Shown here: positions 43,742-51,625 of the stretch, piece after piece
Numbering within the stretch: the stretch's first letter is position 1
How the letters are laid out: each line of letters opens with the position of its first letter
Notes under the pieces: generated by a model
Databases searched by the model: none
What the model saw: the letters and a program-made list of their open reading frames with translations, nothing else
Told to the model about the DNA's origin: nothing
Program-made: the position numbers and the translations under genes
DNA from: RH-AL1 sp965214415
GTDB taxonomy: Bacteria > Pseudomonadota > Alphaproteobacteria > Rhizobiales > Beijerinckiaceae
NCBI GenBank assembly: GCA_965214415.1
Contig: CBDCBQ010000003.1
Coordinates: 806,001 to 870,000, forward strand
Reading direction: 5' to 3'
DNA length: 64,000 bases

Positions 43742-44317
43742 CTAATGCGACGACGGCAAGGCTGCCTCGAGCAGACGCACCTCGGCGGCCATCAGGCCCT
43801 TCGGCCCGTCGCCGAAGCGCACCAGCAGCGGATCGCCCGGTTTCAGCTCGGTGATCCCGTAGCGCCGCAGGGTCTCCATGTGGATGAAGATGTCATCGGT
43901 GCCATCGCCGCGCGAGACGAAGCCGAAGCCGCGCACGCGGTTGAACCATTTGACGATGACGATCTCGAAGCCGCTCGAGGGCGTCACCTGCACGTGCGTG
44001 CGCGATGGCAGCTGGGCTGGATGGACCGCCGTCGACTCGTCCATCGAGAGCACCTTGAACGCCTGCAGTCCCTTGGCGCGCGCTGTCGCCTCGCAGACGA
44101 TGCGCGCTCCCTCGTTCGCGGTCTGAAAACCATCCCGCCGCAGTGTCGTCACGTGCAGGAGCACGTCCGGTCCACCGCCATCCTGAGTGATGAATCCGTA
44201 GCCTTTGGAAACATCGAACCATTTGATTTTGCCGGCGACCTCGACGAGATCCAGGCTCTCGCCCATCTCCTCGGTGGCCTCTAGGTCGCGCGGTTCGGAA
44301 AAGGGATCCTTCGTCAA
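43742..44317 (-). CDS. Protein with two cold-shock domains (CspA-like)
   Basis: The 191-aa protein contains two CSDs with RNA-binding motifs: first domain GKIKWFDVSKGYGFI, DVLLHVTTLRR; second domain IVKWFNRVRGFGFV, DIFIHMETLRR. Tandem CSD proteins are typical of alphaproteobacteria and act as RNA chaperones. The start is TTG at 44317 (LTKDPFSEPRDL), supported by similarity to family N-termini (TKDxFSEPRD) and GAGGA upstream. It is co-oriented with DUF192, 18 nt upstream of it, and probably co-transcribed. Confidence 0.9.
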   Translation of the reverse strand: MTKDPFSEPRDLEATEEMGESLDLVEVAGKIKWFDVSKGYGFITQDGGGPDVLLHVTTLRRDGFQTANEGARIVCEATARAKGLQAFKVLSMDESTAVHPAQLPSRTHVQVTPSSGFEIVIVKWFNRVRGFGFVSRGDGTDDIFIHMETLRRYGITELKPGDPLLVRFGDGPKGLMAAEVRLLEAALPSSH

Positions 44318-44559
44318 GGGACACGTCCTCGAAACGCTGCCCACCGCCTGCCCGGCCTGCCGCTCAGACCGAATCACACGCGGAAGAGGCGAGCCGAAGA
44401 TAGCACCGCCATCGCCGAGCGACAGTCGCAATAGGAGGCAGGCTGTGGATGACGGGGCGCCACCGCGCTTCGGTGGCCGGGTGTGGCCCGCGGGCCGCTT
44501 TCGCGAGGGCAGGGGCCGGGATCCCAGATCTTGGTCGCGCCGCCACGCTCGGACATGGG

Positions 44560-44801
44560 ATCAACGCCGAGCCTGAAGCACGCCGCGTTCGAGGGATCGA
44601 GCAGGCGCGGCCTGGCGAGGCCGAGCGCGACCAGTGCGATGCCGATGGCGAGCAGCCAGATCCGCACGGGGTGGCCGTGGCGCACGAGTGGCCACACCGC
44701 CAGCGCCGCCAGGATCAGGCCCACGGTTACGCCGAACTTGCGGCTCGAACTCGCTCCACGCGGCGGAAACTCGTCAGGCTCTCGTGCGATTGCGTCGCCA
44801 T
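44560..44801 (-). pseudogene. SxtJ-like small membrane protein, degenerate
   Basis: ATG at 44801 opens MATQSHESLTSFRRVE, which has the HESL motif typical of SxtJ N-termini, but the frame stops after 24 codons. The rest is in the -1 or +1 frame: GASSSRKFGVTVGLILAALA, then VRIWLLAIGIALVALG and ARPRLLDPSN. The usual C-terminal membrane stretch is absent. Together this is a frameshifted and truncated copy of the SxtJ family membrane protein. No carbamoyltransferase or DUF5989 gene is nearby. Confidence 0.55.
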
Positions 44802-44928
44802 CTGGCCTCGGCCGGCTGATCCGGCCCGCGGGCTTCTTAGGATGCGGGCGCGCTCAACGCGACGAACAGCAGCCCGGCTGTCGCGGCACACGAGGCGTCG
44901 CCTCGCCCGGCCGGATGCCTTGAAAAGC

Positions 44929-44957
44929 GAAAGCCCCAGCGAGACGCCGGGGCTTTC
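44929..44957 (-). terminator. Hairpin terminator of the divergent small transcription unit
   Basis: GAAAGCCCC (44929-44937) and GGGGCTTTC (44949-44957) form a perfect 9-bp stem, extended by GCG/CGC inside the loop. On the minus strand the stem is followed by GCTTTTC. No annotated protein gene otherwise ends here, so it fits the end of a transcript started near 45123. The plus-strand side (TTTCTTTCTC) would also act as terminator. Confidence 0.7.
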
Positions 44958-45039
44958 TTTCTCGGGAGGTTCTCGGGCCTTTCGGCCGTCAAAACCAGCA
45001 ATGTCAGCGCGAATGCCGACGTCTCTCAGCCAAGTTCAC

Positions 45040-45093
45040 CTAGAGTGACTTGAAAGAGACCTCCAGCTGGCTCGCGTCGTGACAATGAGACAC
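45040..45093 (-). CDS. 17-codon ORF with perfect Shine-Dalgarno, small peptide or leader
   Basis: GTG at 45093 opens VSHCHDASQLEVSFKSL and a TAG stop. AGGAGGTGATCC (45106-45095) is complementary to 12 nt of the 16S rRNA 3' end and leaves 7 nt between AGGAGG and the start, the best ribosome-binding site in the window. An in-frame ATG at 45123 would give a 27-codon version. A promoter-like pair and a downstream terminator bracket it in a roughly 200-nt unit on the minus strand, divergent from the DEAD-box helicase gene. The peptide has H-C-H close together, so metal binding is possible. No family is recognised. Confidence 0.5.
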   Translation of the reverse strand: MSHCHDASQLEVSFKSL

Positions 45094-45094
45094 T

Positions 45095-45106
45095 GGATCA
45101 CCTCCT
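45095..45106 (-). promoter_or_regulatory. Perfect Shine-Dalgarno for the 17-codon ORF
   Basis: AGGAGGTGATCC on the minus strand pairs with the anti-Shine-Dalgarno over its whole length. The plus strand therefore reads GGATCACCTCCT, identical to the 16S rRNA tail, and lies in the leader of the downstream helicase gene. Confidence 0.65.
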
Positions 45107-45129
45107 CTCGTTGGGTTGCGCATGAGGAG

Positions 45130-45157
45130 AGATTAGCAGCGCAAACGATTCTGTCAG
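45130..45157 (-). promoter_or_regulatory. Sigma70-like promoter for the small minus-strand unit
   Basis: On the minus strand CTGACA (45157-45152) and TAATCT (45135-45130) are 16 nt apart. Transcription from about 45123 would read through the strong Shine-Dalgarno and the 17-codon ORF to the hairpin at 44929-44957. Confidence 0.45.
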
Positions 45158-45427
45158 CCCCTTTCGAGAGGCAAAATGATGTGCACCGCAACATAATTGC
45201 CTTGACCTCCGGACGGAATCGCATCAAATCCGCCACCAAGCGCCATACCGCGCCCGCGACGGCCTGGCCGCGTGATCGTCTGCCGCATGAGTTGCTTTCA
45301 AAGCCTCTTGGCGCGCACGCGAACCGCCAGCCGCCGACCGACCGGAGCCGGTCACGCACGGCATCTCCCGACACCACGTCGCCACGCGGACCGATTTCGC
45401 GCGCGCCGTCACGCTTGAAAGCCCGCC

Positions 45428-46816
45428 TTGAACCAACCTCTTTCCAATCAAATCCTCGCGACCAGCTTCGCCGACCTCGGCCTCGACACGCCTCTGCTGA
45501 AAGCCCTCGAGACCGAGGGCTACACGACCCCGACGCCGATCCAGGCGCAGGCGATCCCCCTTGTCCTCGCCGGCCGCGACCTGCTCGGCATCGCCCAGAC
45601 CGGCACCGGCAAGACCGCCGCCTTCGCCCTGCCGATCCTGCAGCGCCTTGCCGCCGAGCGCTTGCGCCCCGAGCGCAACACCTGCCGCGCGCTGATCCTC
45701 TCGCCGACGCGCGAGCTGGCGAGCCAGATCGCCGAGAGCTTCCGCGTCTACGGCAAGAACTACGGCCTCGTCGTCTCGACCGTCTTCGGCGGCGTCTCGA
45801 TCCGCCCGCAGATCGATCGCCTGATGCGCGGCGTCGACATCCTGGTGGCGACACCGGGCCGGCTCATCGATCATCTCGAGCAGCGCACGATCCGCCTCGA
45901 CAAGGTCGAGGTGTTCGTCCTCGACGAGGCCGACCAGATGCTCGACATGGGCTTCATCCACGCGCTGCGCCGCATCGTGCCGCTGCTGCCGAAGAAGCGC
46001 CAGAGCCTGTTCTTCTCGGCGACCATGCCGAACGAGATCGGCTCGCTCGCCGGCGATCTCCTGCGCGACCCGATGAAGGTGTCGGTGACGCCGGTCGCCA
46101 AGACGGCGGACCGCGTCGACCAGCGCGTGATCTTCGTCGAAACCTCGCGCAAGCGCCGCATCCTCGCGGATCTCGTGCGGTCGGAAGCGATGGAGCGCGC
46201 GCTCGTGTTCACCCGCACCAAGCACGGTGCCGACAAGGTGGTGCGCTACCTCGACGAGGCCGGCATCCCGGCGCTGGCGATCCACGGCAACAAGAGCCAG
46301 TCGCAGCGCGAGCGGGCGCTCGCCGCGTTCAAGGCGGGCGGCACCAAGATCCTCGTCGCCACCGACATCGCCGCGCGCGGCATCGACGTCGACGCGGTGA
46401 GCCACGTCGTCAACTTCGACCTGCCGAACATCCCCGAGTCCTACGTCCACCGCATCGGCCGCACCGCGCGCGCCGGTGCCGAGGGCCGGGCGATTTCGCT
46501 GTGCGACGGCGAGGAGCGCGCGTTCCTGCGCTCGATCGAGAAGCTGACGCGCCAAACCATCCCCTCGGAGGATCGCCGCGACCCGAACGCGCCGGCCGAG
46601 CCCGCCGAGAAGCGCGAGCCGCGTGACCCGCGCCAGCAGCCGCGCAAGTTCGCCGGCGCCCCCGGGCGCGGCGCCCCGCGCGGCGACGGCAAGCGCGCCG
46701 CGCCGGGCCCGGCCCGCGCCAACCCGGATCGCCGCAACGCGCCGATTGGCGGCCGCTCCGGCGCCGCGAGTCGCCCGCAAGCCGCCCCCGGCGGCCAGCG
46801 TGGCCGGCGGCCGTAG
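45428..46816 (+). CDS. DEAD-box RNA helicase, RhlE-type
   Basis: The 462-aa helicase has Q motif (FADLG...TPIQAQAIP), Walker A AQTGTGKTAA, PTRELA, DEAD box as VLDEADQMLDMGF, SAT, and C-terminal IAARGIDVD and HRIGRTARAG. The tail (from about residue 390) is Arg/Gly/Pro-rich and disordered, typical of RNA-binding helicases of the RhlE/CsdA group used in cold adaptation and ribosome assembly. Start: TTG at 45428 gives MNQPLSNQILATSFADLGL, the usual N-terminus; ribosome-binding site is weak. A leader of more than 300 nt upstream holds the divergent small unit. Confidence 0.94.
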   Translation: MNQPLSNQILATSFADLGLDTPLLKALETEGYTTPTPIQAQAIPLVLAGRDLLGIAQTGTGKTAAFALPILQRLAAERLRPERNTCRALILSPTRELASQIAESFRVYGKNYGLVVSTVFGGVSIRPQIDRLMRGVDILVATPGRLIDHLEQRTIRLDKVEVFVLDEADQMLDMGFIHALRRIVPLLPKKRQSLFFSATMPNEIGSLAGDLLRDPMKVSVTPVAKTADRVDQRVIFVETSRKRRILADLVRSEAMERALVFTRTKHGADKVVRYLDEAGIPALAIHGNKSQSQRERALAAFKAGGTKILVATDIAARGIDVDAVSHVVNFDLPNIPESYVHRIGRTARAGAEGRAISLCDGEERAFLRSIEKLTRQTIPSEDRRDPNAPAEPAEKREPRDPRQQPRKFAGAPGRGAPRGDGKRAAPGPARANPDRRNAPIGGRSGAASRPQAAPGGQRGRRP

Positions 46817-46825
46817 GGACGACGT

Positions 46826-46879
46826 CCTTCTCCCGCTTGCGGGAGAAGGTGGCCCGACGCAGTCGGGTCGGATGAGGGC
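46826..46879. repeat. REP-like palindromic element, copy 1
   Basis: CCTTCTCCCGC, a TT loop and GCGGGAGAAGG form a perfect 11-bp stem, followed by GGTGGCCCGACGCAGTCGG with its own 6-bp stem and GGATGAGGG. The same layout recurs at 51476-51528 and inverted at 51566-51615. It lies 10 nt after the helicase stop and is between convergent genes. Confidence 0.85.
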
Positions 46880-46888
46880 TCGCGCCGA

Positions 46889-48040
46889 CTAGGGGCCCTC
46901 CACTCGTTCGAGCCCCAACCAGTCCGCCAGCGTCGCAAGTTCCAAGCCCAGCGCCTCTCGCGTCTTCGGCGGCGCGCCGGGCTCGAGGTGGATCGCGTGG
47001 GCGATGAGGCGGCAGCCCTGCCGGTCGGCCTTGAGGTCGACGCGGGCGACGAGGCGCTCGTCGAGCAGGAACGGCAGCACGTAATAGCCGTGCTGGCGCT
47101 TCGCCGCCGGCGTGTAGATCTCGATGCGATAGCGAAAGCCGAACAGCCGCTCCGTCCGCGCGCGCTCCCACACCAGCGGATCGAACGGGGCGAGCAGCGC
47201 GCGCGCCACGATCCGCCGCGGCCGGCGCGCGTCGCGATGCAGGTAGGTGGCTGGCCATCCCGGCACCTCGACTTCACGCACCACGCCCTCCTCGACCAGC
47301 GCGGCGATCGCGGTCGTGGCGTCGGTGGGCCCGAGCCGGAAATAGTCGCGCAGGTCGCCCGCCGTGGCGATGCCGGTTGCCCGCGCGGCGTGCGCGATCA
47401 GCGCGCGATGTGCCTCGCGCTCGGCAGGTGTCGGCAGCGCCAGGATCGCCGGCGGGATCACCCGCTCGGTCAGGTCGTAGACGCGCTCGAAGCTGCGCCG
47501 GCGCGTCGCTGTCGTGATGTGGCCGGCATAAAACAGCCACTCCAGCATTCGTTTGGGCTCGCTCCATTCCCACCAGCCGGGTCGGCCGGTGTCGAGGTCG
47601 GAGGCGGCGAGCGGCCCCTCGCTCTCGAGGCGCGCGAGCACCGCCATCGCCTCGCCGCGGCGCTCCCCGGCGAAGACGCGCATGCCGGCGTAACCGGCCG
47701 CGCCGCGATCGGCGCGCGCCATGCGCCAGCGCAGCAGCGGATGCAGCGCGAGCGGCAGCAGCGAGGCCTCGTGCGCCCAATATTCGAACAGCCGCCGCTC
47801 GCCGCGTCGCCCCCAGGCCGCGCGATCGAGGAGCGCGCGATCGTAGCCGCCGAGCCGCGAGAAGGCGGGCAGGTAATGCGCGCGCGACAGCACGTTGACG
47901 CTGTCGATCTGATGCAGGCCGAGCCGCTCCACCGCGCGGCGCAGATGGCCCTGGTCGACGCGCGGCGGCCGCGGCTCGGCGAAGCCCTGCGCCGCCAGCG
48001 CGATGCGCCGCGCCTGGGCGAGTGTGACGCGCTCGATCAA
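46889..48040 (-). CDS. AlkZ/YcaQ-like DNA glycosylase
   Basis: The 383-aa winged-helix protein belongs to the AlkZ family of DNA glycosylases that unhook interstrand crosslinks or remove alkylated bases. The catalytic QxD motif is visible as GLHQIDSVNVLSRAHYLPAF, and later motifs include FEYWAHEASLLP and PFDPLVWERAR. It has no partner gene near; relatives may be linked with self-protection against genotoxic natural products, but no biosynthetic cluster is present here. Confidence 0.9.
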   Translation of the reverse strand: MIERVTLAQARRIALAAQGFAEPRPPRVDQGHLRRAVERLGLHQIDSVNVLSRAHYLPAFSRLGGYDRALLDRAAWGRRGERRLFEYWAHEASLLPLALHPLLRWRMARADRGAAGYAGMRVFAGERRGEAMAVLARLESEGPLAASDLDTGRPGWWEWSEPKRMLEWLFYAGHITTATRRRSFERVYDLTERVIPPAILALPTPAEREAHRALIAHAARATGIATAGDLRDYFRLGPTDATTAIAALVEEGVVREVEVPGWPATYLHRDARRPRRIVARALLAPFDPLVWERARTERLFGFRYRIEIYTPAAKRQHGYYVLPFLLDERLVARVDLKADRQGCRLIAHAIHLEPGAPPKTREALGLELATLADWLGLERVEGP

Positions 48041-48047
48041 GCCCGCG

Positions 48048-48530
48048 TCAGGCGCCGCCGGACACGATGCGCGCGGATTCGCGGGCGATCTTGCGGCTTC
48101 CCTCGACGGGGACGAAATCGAACGCCATGCGGGCCTGACCGGTCGACACTCTTCGCGCGATGCTGACCCGGCGCCAGCGCATCAGCACCGAGACCCTGCA
48201 GATCGTCCGGCTCGGATCGCAGCTGGCCGACAGCGAGCCTGGCACCTCGGCATAGTGTCGGATCGGCCATTGCCGGACGTAGCTCTGCTTGTCGCGCAGG
48301 ACCTGCTCGCGCGAGAACGTCTTGCCGTAATAGACGACCAGCGGCGCATAGAAGCGCGCGACCGCGCCGGCATCGAAATGGCCGTCGCTCGACCATTGCG
48401 CGAGGTAGGCCCGGATCGCCTGCTCGGCCTGCGCCTTCGTCCCGCCGGTGTCAGGTGATCCGCCGGCGAGCGCGCACGTCGCGTAGCCGACAGCCGCGAG
48501 CCCGACGATCGCGCTTCTCATCCAGCCCAT
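48048..48530 (-). CDS. Secreted protein with NTF2-like character
   Basis: The 160-aa hypothetical protein has a signal peptide (SAIVGLAAVGYATCALAGG). The rest (AEQAIRAYLAQWSSDG, ARFYAPLVVYYGKTFSREQVL, YVRQWPIRHY) resembles SnoaL/NTF2-like small proteins. The gene follows the glycosylase on the same strand. No function is recognised. Confidence 0.6.
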   Translation of the reverse strand: MGWMRSAIVGLAAVGYATCALAGGSPDTGGTKAQAEQAIRAYLAQWSSDGHFDAGAVARFYAPLVVYYGKTFSREQVLRDKQSYVRQWPIRHYAEVPGSLSASCDPSRTICRVSVLMRWRRVSIARRVSTGQARMAFDFVPVEGSRKIARESARIVSGGA

Positions 48531-48545
48531 CTGCCGCTCTATGGT

Positions 48546-48758
48546 TCAAGAGTTCTGGTCCGCCGTGCAGACGATCTTCATGTACTGCTTGCCGGTCTCC
48601 GGCGCGAGCGAGGTCTGGGCTAAGGTCGTCTGACTTTCCTGGATGCACTGCGTGATCGTCTTCGCCAGCGGGCCGCGAACGACGTCGACCGCCGTCTTCG
48701 GCGTGCAGGCCGCATGGTCGAGATTGGCCGCGCAGATCAAAATCAGCACCTTGAACAT
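48546..48758 (-). CDS. Small conserved rhizobial protein
   Basis: The 70-aa protein begins MFKVLILICAANLDHAACTP and has a conserved TAVDVVRGP motif and CIQESQTTLAQTSLAP stretch that recurs in many short rhizobial proteins. Cysteines at C9, C18 and two later positions are conserved-looking. No signal peptide cleavage site is clear. Function unknown. Confidence 0.7.
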   Translation of the reverse strand: MFKVLILICAANLDHAACTPKTAVDVVRGPLAKTITQCIQESQTTLAQTSLAPETGKQYMKIVCTADQNS

Positions 48759-48930
48759 CGGAGGCTTTCCTTTCGAGCCGCCTCGTATGCGGCGCTTAGG
48801 ATCAGCTTAGAATGGCGCGCCGGCTTGTCCAGCGATCGAATGGCGCAGCTCGACTGGTGCTGGCCCGTAAACGCTCATTTAAGGCGATGCGGGGCAGGGT
48901 GGCGGCTGGATTGTCCCGCGGACCCCGGCG

Positions 48931-50055
48931 ATGAAGCAGATCGGCTCGATCCAGATCCTGCGCGCGGTCGCCGCGCTGATGGTCGTCCTCACCCATGCGC
49001 AGGACGATGCGCTCAACGAGGCGGTGAAGGCCGGCCTCGGCTTCGCCCAGACGCACCTGCTGCCGTGGGTCGCCGGCGTCGATCTCTTCTTCGTCATCTC
49101 CGGCTTCATCATGGTCTACGCGTCGGAGCGTCTGTTCGCGACGCCGGGCGGCCCGCGCGCGTTTTTGACGCGGCGGGTGATCCGAATCGTTCCGCTCTAC
49201 TGGCTCGTCACCGCGATCATGCTGGTCGTCATGGCACTCCTCGCGTGGCACGGGCAGGCGGCCCTCCCGAGCCTCGCCGAGATCGCCACTTCGTTCAGCT
49301 TCGTGCCCTACGCGCGGCCTGGCGACGGCGCGCCGCGCCCGATCGTCTCGCTCGGCTGGACGCTCGAATACGAGATGTTCTTCTACGTCGTCTTCGCCTT
49401 GTTCGTGCCGCTGCGCCGAGAGACGGCCGTCGCCGGCGTCGCGACGAGCCTTGTCGGACTCGTCATCGCCGGCGCGCTGCTGAAGCCGTCGGCGACGGCG
49501 CTCGCCTTCTGGAGCGACCCGCTCGTCCTCGAGTTCGCGCTCGGCATGGGCATCGCGCTGGCGTATCGGCGTGGCGTGCGCCTGCCGTGGCAGGCCGCGC
49601 TCGCGCTGGCGGCTGGCGCGCTCGCCGTCCTCGCGCTCGATCTCGACGGCATGGCAGACATCGCGAATTTCGGTGTCGATCCCAACGGCTTCGGGCGCCT
49701 GTTCGCGTGCGGCGTGCCGATGGCGGCGCTGTTTGCCGCGACGGTCCTGGTGCCGCGCGCGCCGGCCGAGGGTCGCGTTGCGCGCACGCTCGCGCTGCTC
49801 GGCGACGCGTCCTATGCGCTCTACCTGTTTCACCCAATCGTGATCGTCGCCATGCGCAAGGCCTACCTGATGCTCGGCCTCGCCGCGCGGCTCGGGTTCT
49901 GGCCACTTCTCGCCGCCGACCTTGTCGCGGCGGCGGCCGTCTCCGTCGCGATCCATCGGCTCGTCGAGCGGCCGATGACGGCCGCGCTGCAGATGCGGCG
50001 CAACGCGATGCCCGCGCGGGCGCCGATCGTGCCGCCGCTTCCATCGGGCCGCTGA
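48931..50055 (+). CDS. Acyltransferase 3 family membrane protein
   Basis: The 374-aa multi-pass protein is of the OafA/Acyl_transf_3 family. Starts MKQIGSIQILRAVAALMVVL with the active-site His after it (THAQDDAL), then VDLFFVISGFIM and the later ARLGFWPLLAADLVAA. It transfers acyl groups to surface polysaccharide or lipid on the inner membrane. No polysaccharide genes surround it, so the target is unknown. Confidence 0.88.
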   Translation: MKQIGSIQILRAVAALMVVLTHAQDDALNEAVKAGLGFAQTHLLPWVAGVDLFFVISGFIMVYASERLFATPGGPRAFLTRRVIRIVPLYWLVTAIMLVVMALLAWHGQAALPSLAEIATSFSFVPYARPGDGAPRPIVSLGWTLEYEMFFYVVFALFVPLRRETAVAGVATSLVGLVIAGALLKPSATALAFWSDPLVLEFALGMGIALAYRRGVRLPWQAALALAAGALAVLALDLDGMADIANFGVDPNGFGRLFACGVPMAALFAATVLVPRAPAEGRVARTLALLGDASYALYLFHPIVIVAMRKAYLMLGLAARLGFWPLLAADLVAAAAVSVAIHRLVERPMTAALQMRRNAMPARAPIVPPLPSGR

Positions 50056-50074
50056 GCGACGCCGCCGAAGGCCG

Positions 50075-50551
50075 TCAGGCGGGCAGGGGCGCGGGTCTGG
50101 ACGTCTTGCTTGCAGGCGCGCGTCGTGTTTGGCCGAACGCGGCGATCATCGACGCGAGGCCTGGCTCCGAGACGAGTTCGGCCGCCTCCGCCGCCCCGAA
50201 CCATTGCCGCTTGCGCTCGTCACGCTCGCGCCAGGTCAAAAGCAGTGTCTCGACCTCGAGAACGTAGACCATGACACGGCACGGCTCGACCCCAGTCTCG
50301 TGTCGCTTGTCGTAAGTGTAGGCGCCGAGCGGGCGCTTGCGGACCTTGCCCACGACGCCAGCCTCCTCGAGCGCCTCGCGCGCGGCAGCCTCGTGGTCCT
50401 TGAGGCCCTTTTCCGGCCAGCCCTTGGGGATGATCCAACGATGCGACTCGCGAGACGTCACGAGAAGGACTTCGGTGCCATTGGCACCGCGCCGGATCGG
50501 GAGCGCCGCGACTTGCGCTCGATACCGCGGTCCCTGGTTCAGCCGCGACAT
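50075..50551 (-). CDS. Nudix hydrolase, DIPP-like
   Basis: The 158-aa pyrophosphohydrolase has a Nudix box PKGWPEKGLKDHEAAAREAL with the core REAxEEAG intact (R58, E59, E62, E63), but the first Glu of the box is Leu, a change common in relatives with similar W(I/P)xPKGW motifs. Likely substrates are diphosphoinositol-like or nucleoside polyphosphates. It is convergent with the acyltransferase gene, 20 nt between stops. Confidence 0.9.
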   Translation of the reverse strand: MSRLNQGPRYRAQVAALPIRRGANGTEVLLVTSRESHRWIIPKGWPEKGLKDHEAAAREALEEAGVVGKVRKRPLGAYTYDKRHETGVEPCRVMVYVLEVETLLLTWRERDERKRQWFGAAEAAELVSEPGLASMIAAFGQTRRAPASKTSRPAPLPA

Positions 50552-50812
50552 GGTGCAGTCGTCTCCCCTCAGCAGGTTGTGAGACTCAAAAATATGCTCG
50601 TTCCTACCATTGAACAGAGCCTGCGCAACATTTTCGCACCGGTGACATACGCCCTTCGACGCCTGGAGCGCGGGCGATCACCACGGTCCCCGCCGCGCCG
50701 CCTTGACGCAAGCGCCCCGCGGTTCGCTTTCCCTCTGGCCAGCGCCCGCAAGGCTCTGTAAAGGCCAAACGAGGGCCCATGCGGCCGATCGACGAAGGTG
50801 ACGGCGATAGTC

Positions 50813-51463
50813 ATGGCAGTTGCAAACCCCACCCAGACGTCAGTGGCCGGGATCGCGGATCCCTCGAAGCGGGACTTCCTGTTGATCGCCACGGCCGCCG
50901 TCGGCGCCGTCGGTGCCGCGGGCGCGGTGTGGCCGCTGATCGACCAGATGCAGCCCGACGCCGCGACCATCGCGGCCGGCGCGCCGCTCGAGGTCAACAT
51001 CGGCGCGATCGAGGCGGGCCAGCAGATCATCGTGAAGTGGCGCGGCCATCCGATCTTCGTCGTCAACCGGACGCCGGCGCTGCTGAAGACGCTCGAGAAC
51101 CCCGAGCTGGTCAGCAAGCTCAGCGATCCGACCTCGACTGTCATGCAGCAGCCGAAATACGCCGAGAACTGGCATCGTTCGGTGAAGCCGGAATATCTCG
51201 TGCTCGTCGGCGTCTGCACGCATCTTGGCTGCATTCCGAGGTTCGAGCCGGACAAGGCAACGGTGACGCCGGACTGGCTCGGCGGCTATTTCTGCCCGTG
51301 CCACGGCTCCAAATACGACCTGTCCGGCCGCGTCTATTCCGGCGTGCCCGCCCCCTATAACCTGCCGGTCCCGCCCTACACGTTCGTCAACGACAAGACG
51401 CTGCGCATCGGCGCCAACCCCGAGGGCGAGGCCTTCGAGCTCGACGAGGTCGTGCAGCTTTAG
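50813..51463 (+). CDS. petA: Ubiquinol-cytochrome c reductase Rieske iron-sulfur subunit
   Basis: The 216-aa subunit carries the [2Fe-2S] Rieske cluster in the bc1 complex on the periplasmic side. One membrane anchor (FLLIATAAVGAVGAAGAV) is followed by cluster motifs CTHLGC near residue 134 and CPCHGSKYD near residue 160. The start MAVANPTQTSVAG has AAGGTGA upstream. In alphaproteobacteria petA-petB-petC normally form an operon; here petA is followed by repeats and an amidase on the other strand, so it stands alone. Confidence 0.95.
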   Translation: MAVANPTQTSVAGIADPSKRDFLLIATAAVGAVGAAGAVWPLIDQMQPDAATIAAGAPLEVNIGAIEAGQQIIVKWRGHPIFVVNRTPALLKTLENPELVSKLSDPTSTVMQQPKYAENWHRSVKPEYLVLVGVCTHLGCIPRFEPDKATVTPDWLGGYFCPCHGSKYDLSGRVYSGVPAPYNLPVPPYTFVNDKTLRIGANPEGEAFELDEVVQL

Positions 51464-51475
51464 CAAGAGCGCGAT

Positions 51476-51528
51476 CCTTCGTCCGCCTGCGAAAGAAGGT
51501 GGGCCCGCGCAGCGGGTCGGATGAGGGG
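51476..51528. repeat. REP-like palindromic element, copy 2
   Basis: Starts CCTTCGTCCGCCTGCGAAAG, followed by GTGGGCCCGCGCAGCGGGTC and GGATGAGGGG. It has several differences from copy 1 but the same order of hairpins. Together with the inverted copy downstream it forms a BIME-like pair after petA. Confidence 0.75.
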
Positions 51529-51565
51529 CCTCCCGCCTCTCTAATCCACGTCCCCCGAGCGGCAC

Positions 51566-51615
51566 GATCCTCATCCGACTTCGTCGAGCCACCGTCTCCC
51601 GCAAGCGGGACAAGG
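51566..51615. repeat. REP-like palindromic element, copy 3 (inverted)
   Basis: The minus strand reads CCTTGTCCCGCTTGCGGGAG, ACGGTGGCTCGACGAAGTC and GGATGAGGATC. Same consensus as copy 1 with few changes, opposite orientation to copy 2. It ends 11 nt before the amidase stop. Confidence 0.75.
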
Positions 51616-51625
51616 GTTGCGCTTC

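Noticed and set aside
42248..44284. Long plus-strand open frame of 678 codons opposite the serine hydrolase, DUF192 and cold-shock genes
   Set aside because: It is the mirror of real minus-strand genes in GC-rich DNA. Its translation is rich in His/Arg/Asp/Leu without any domain, and the minus-strand genes have clear family motifs.
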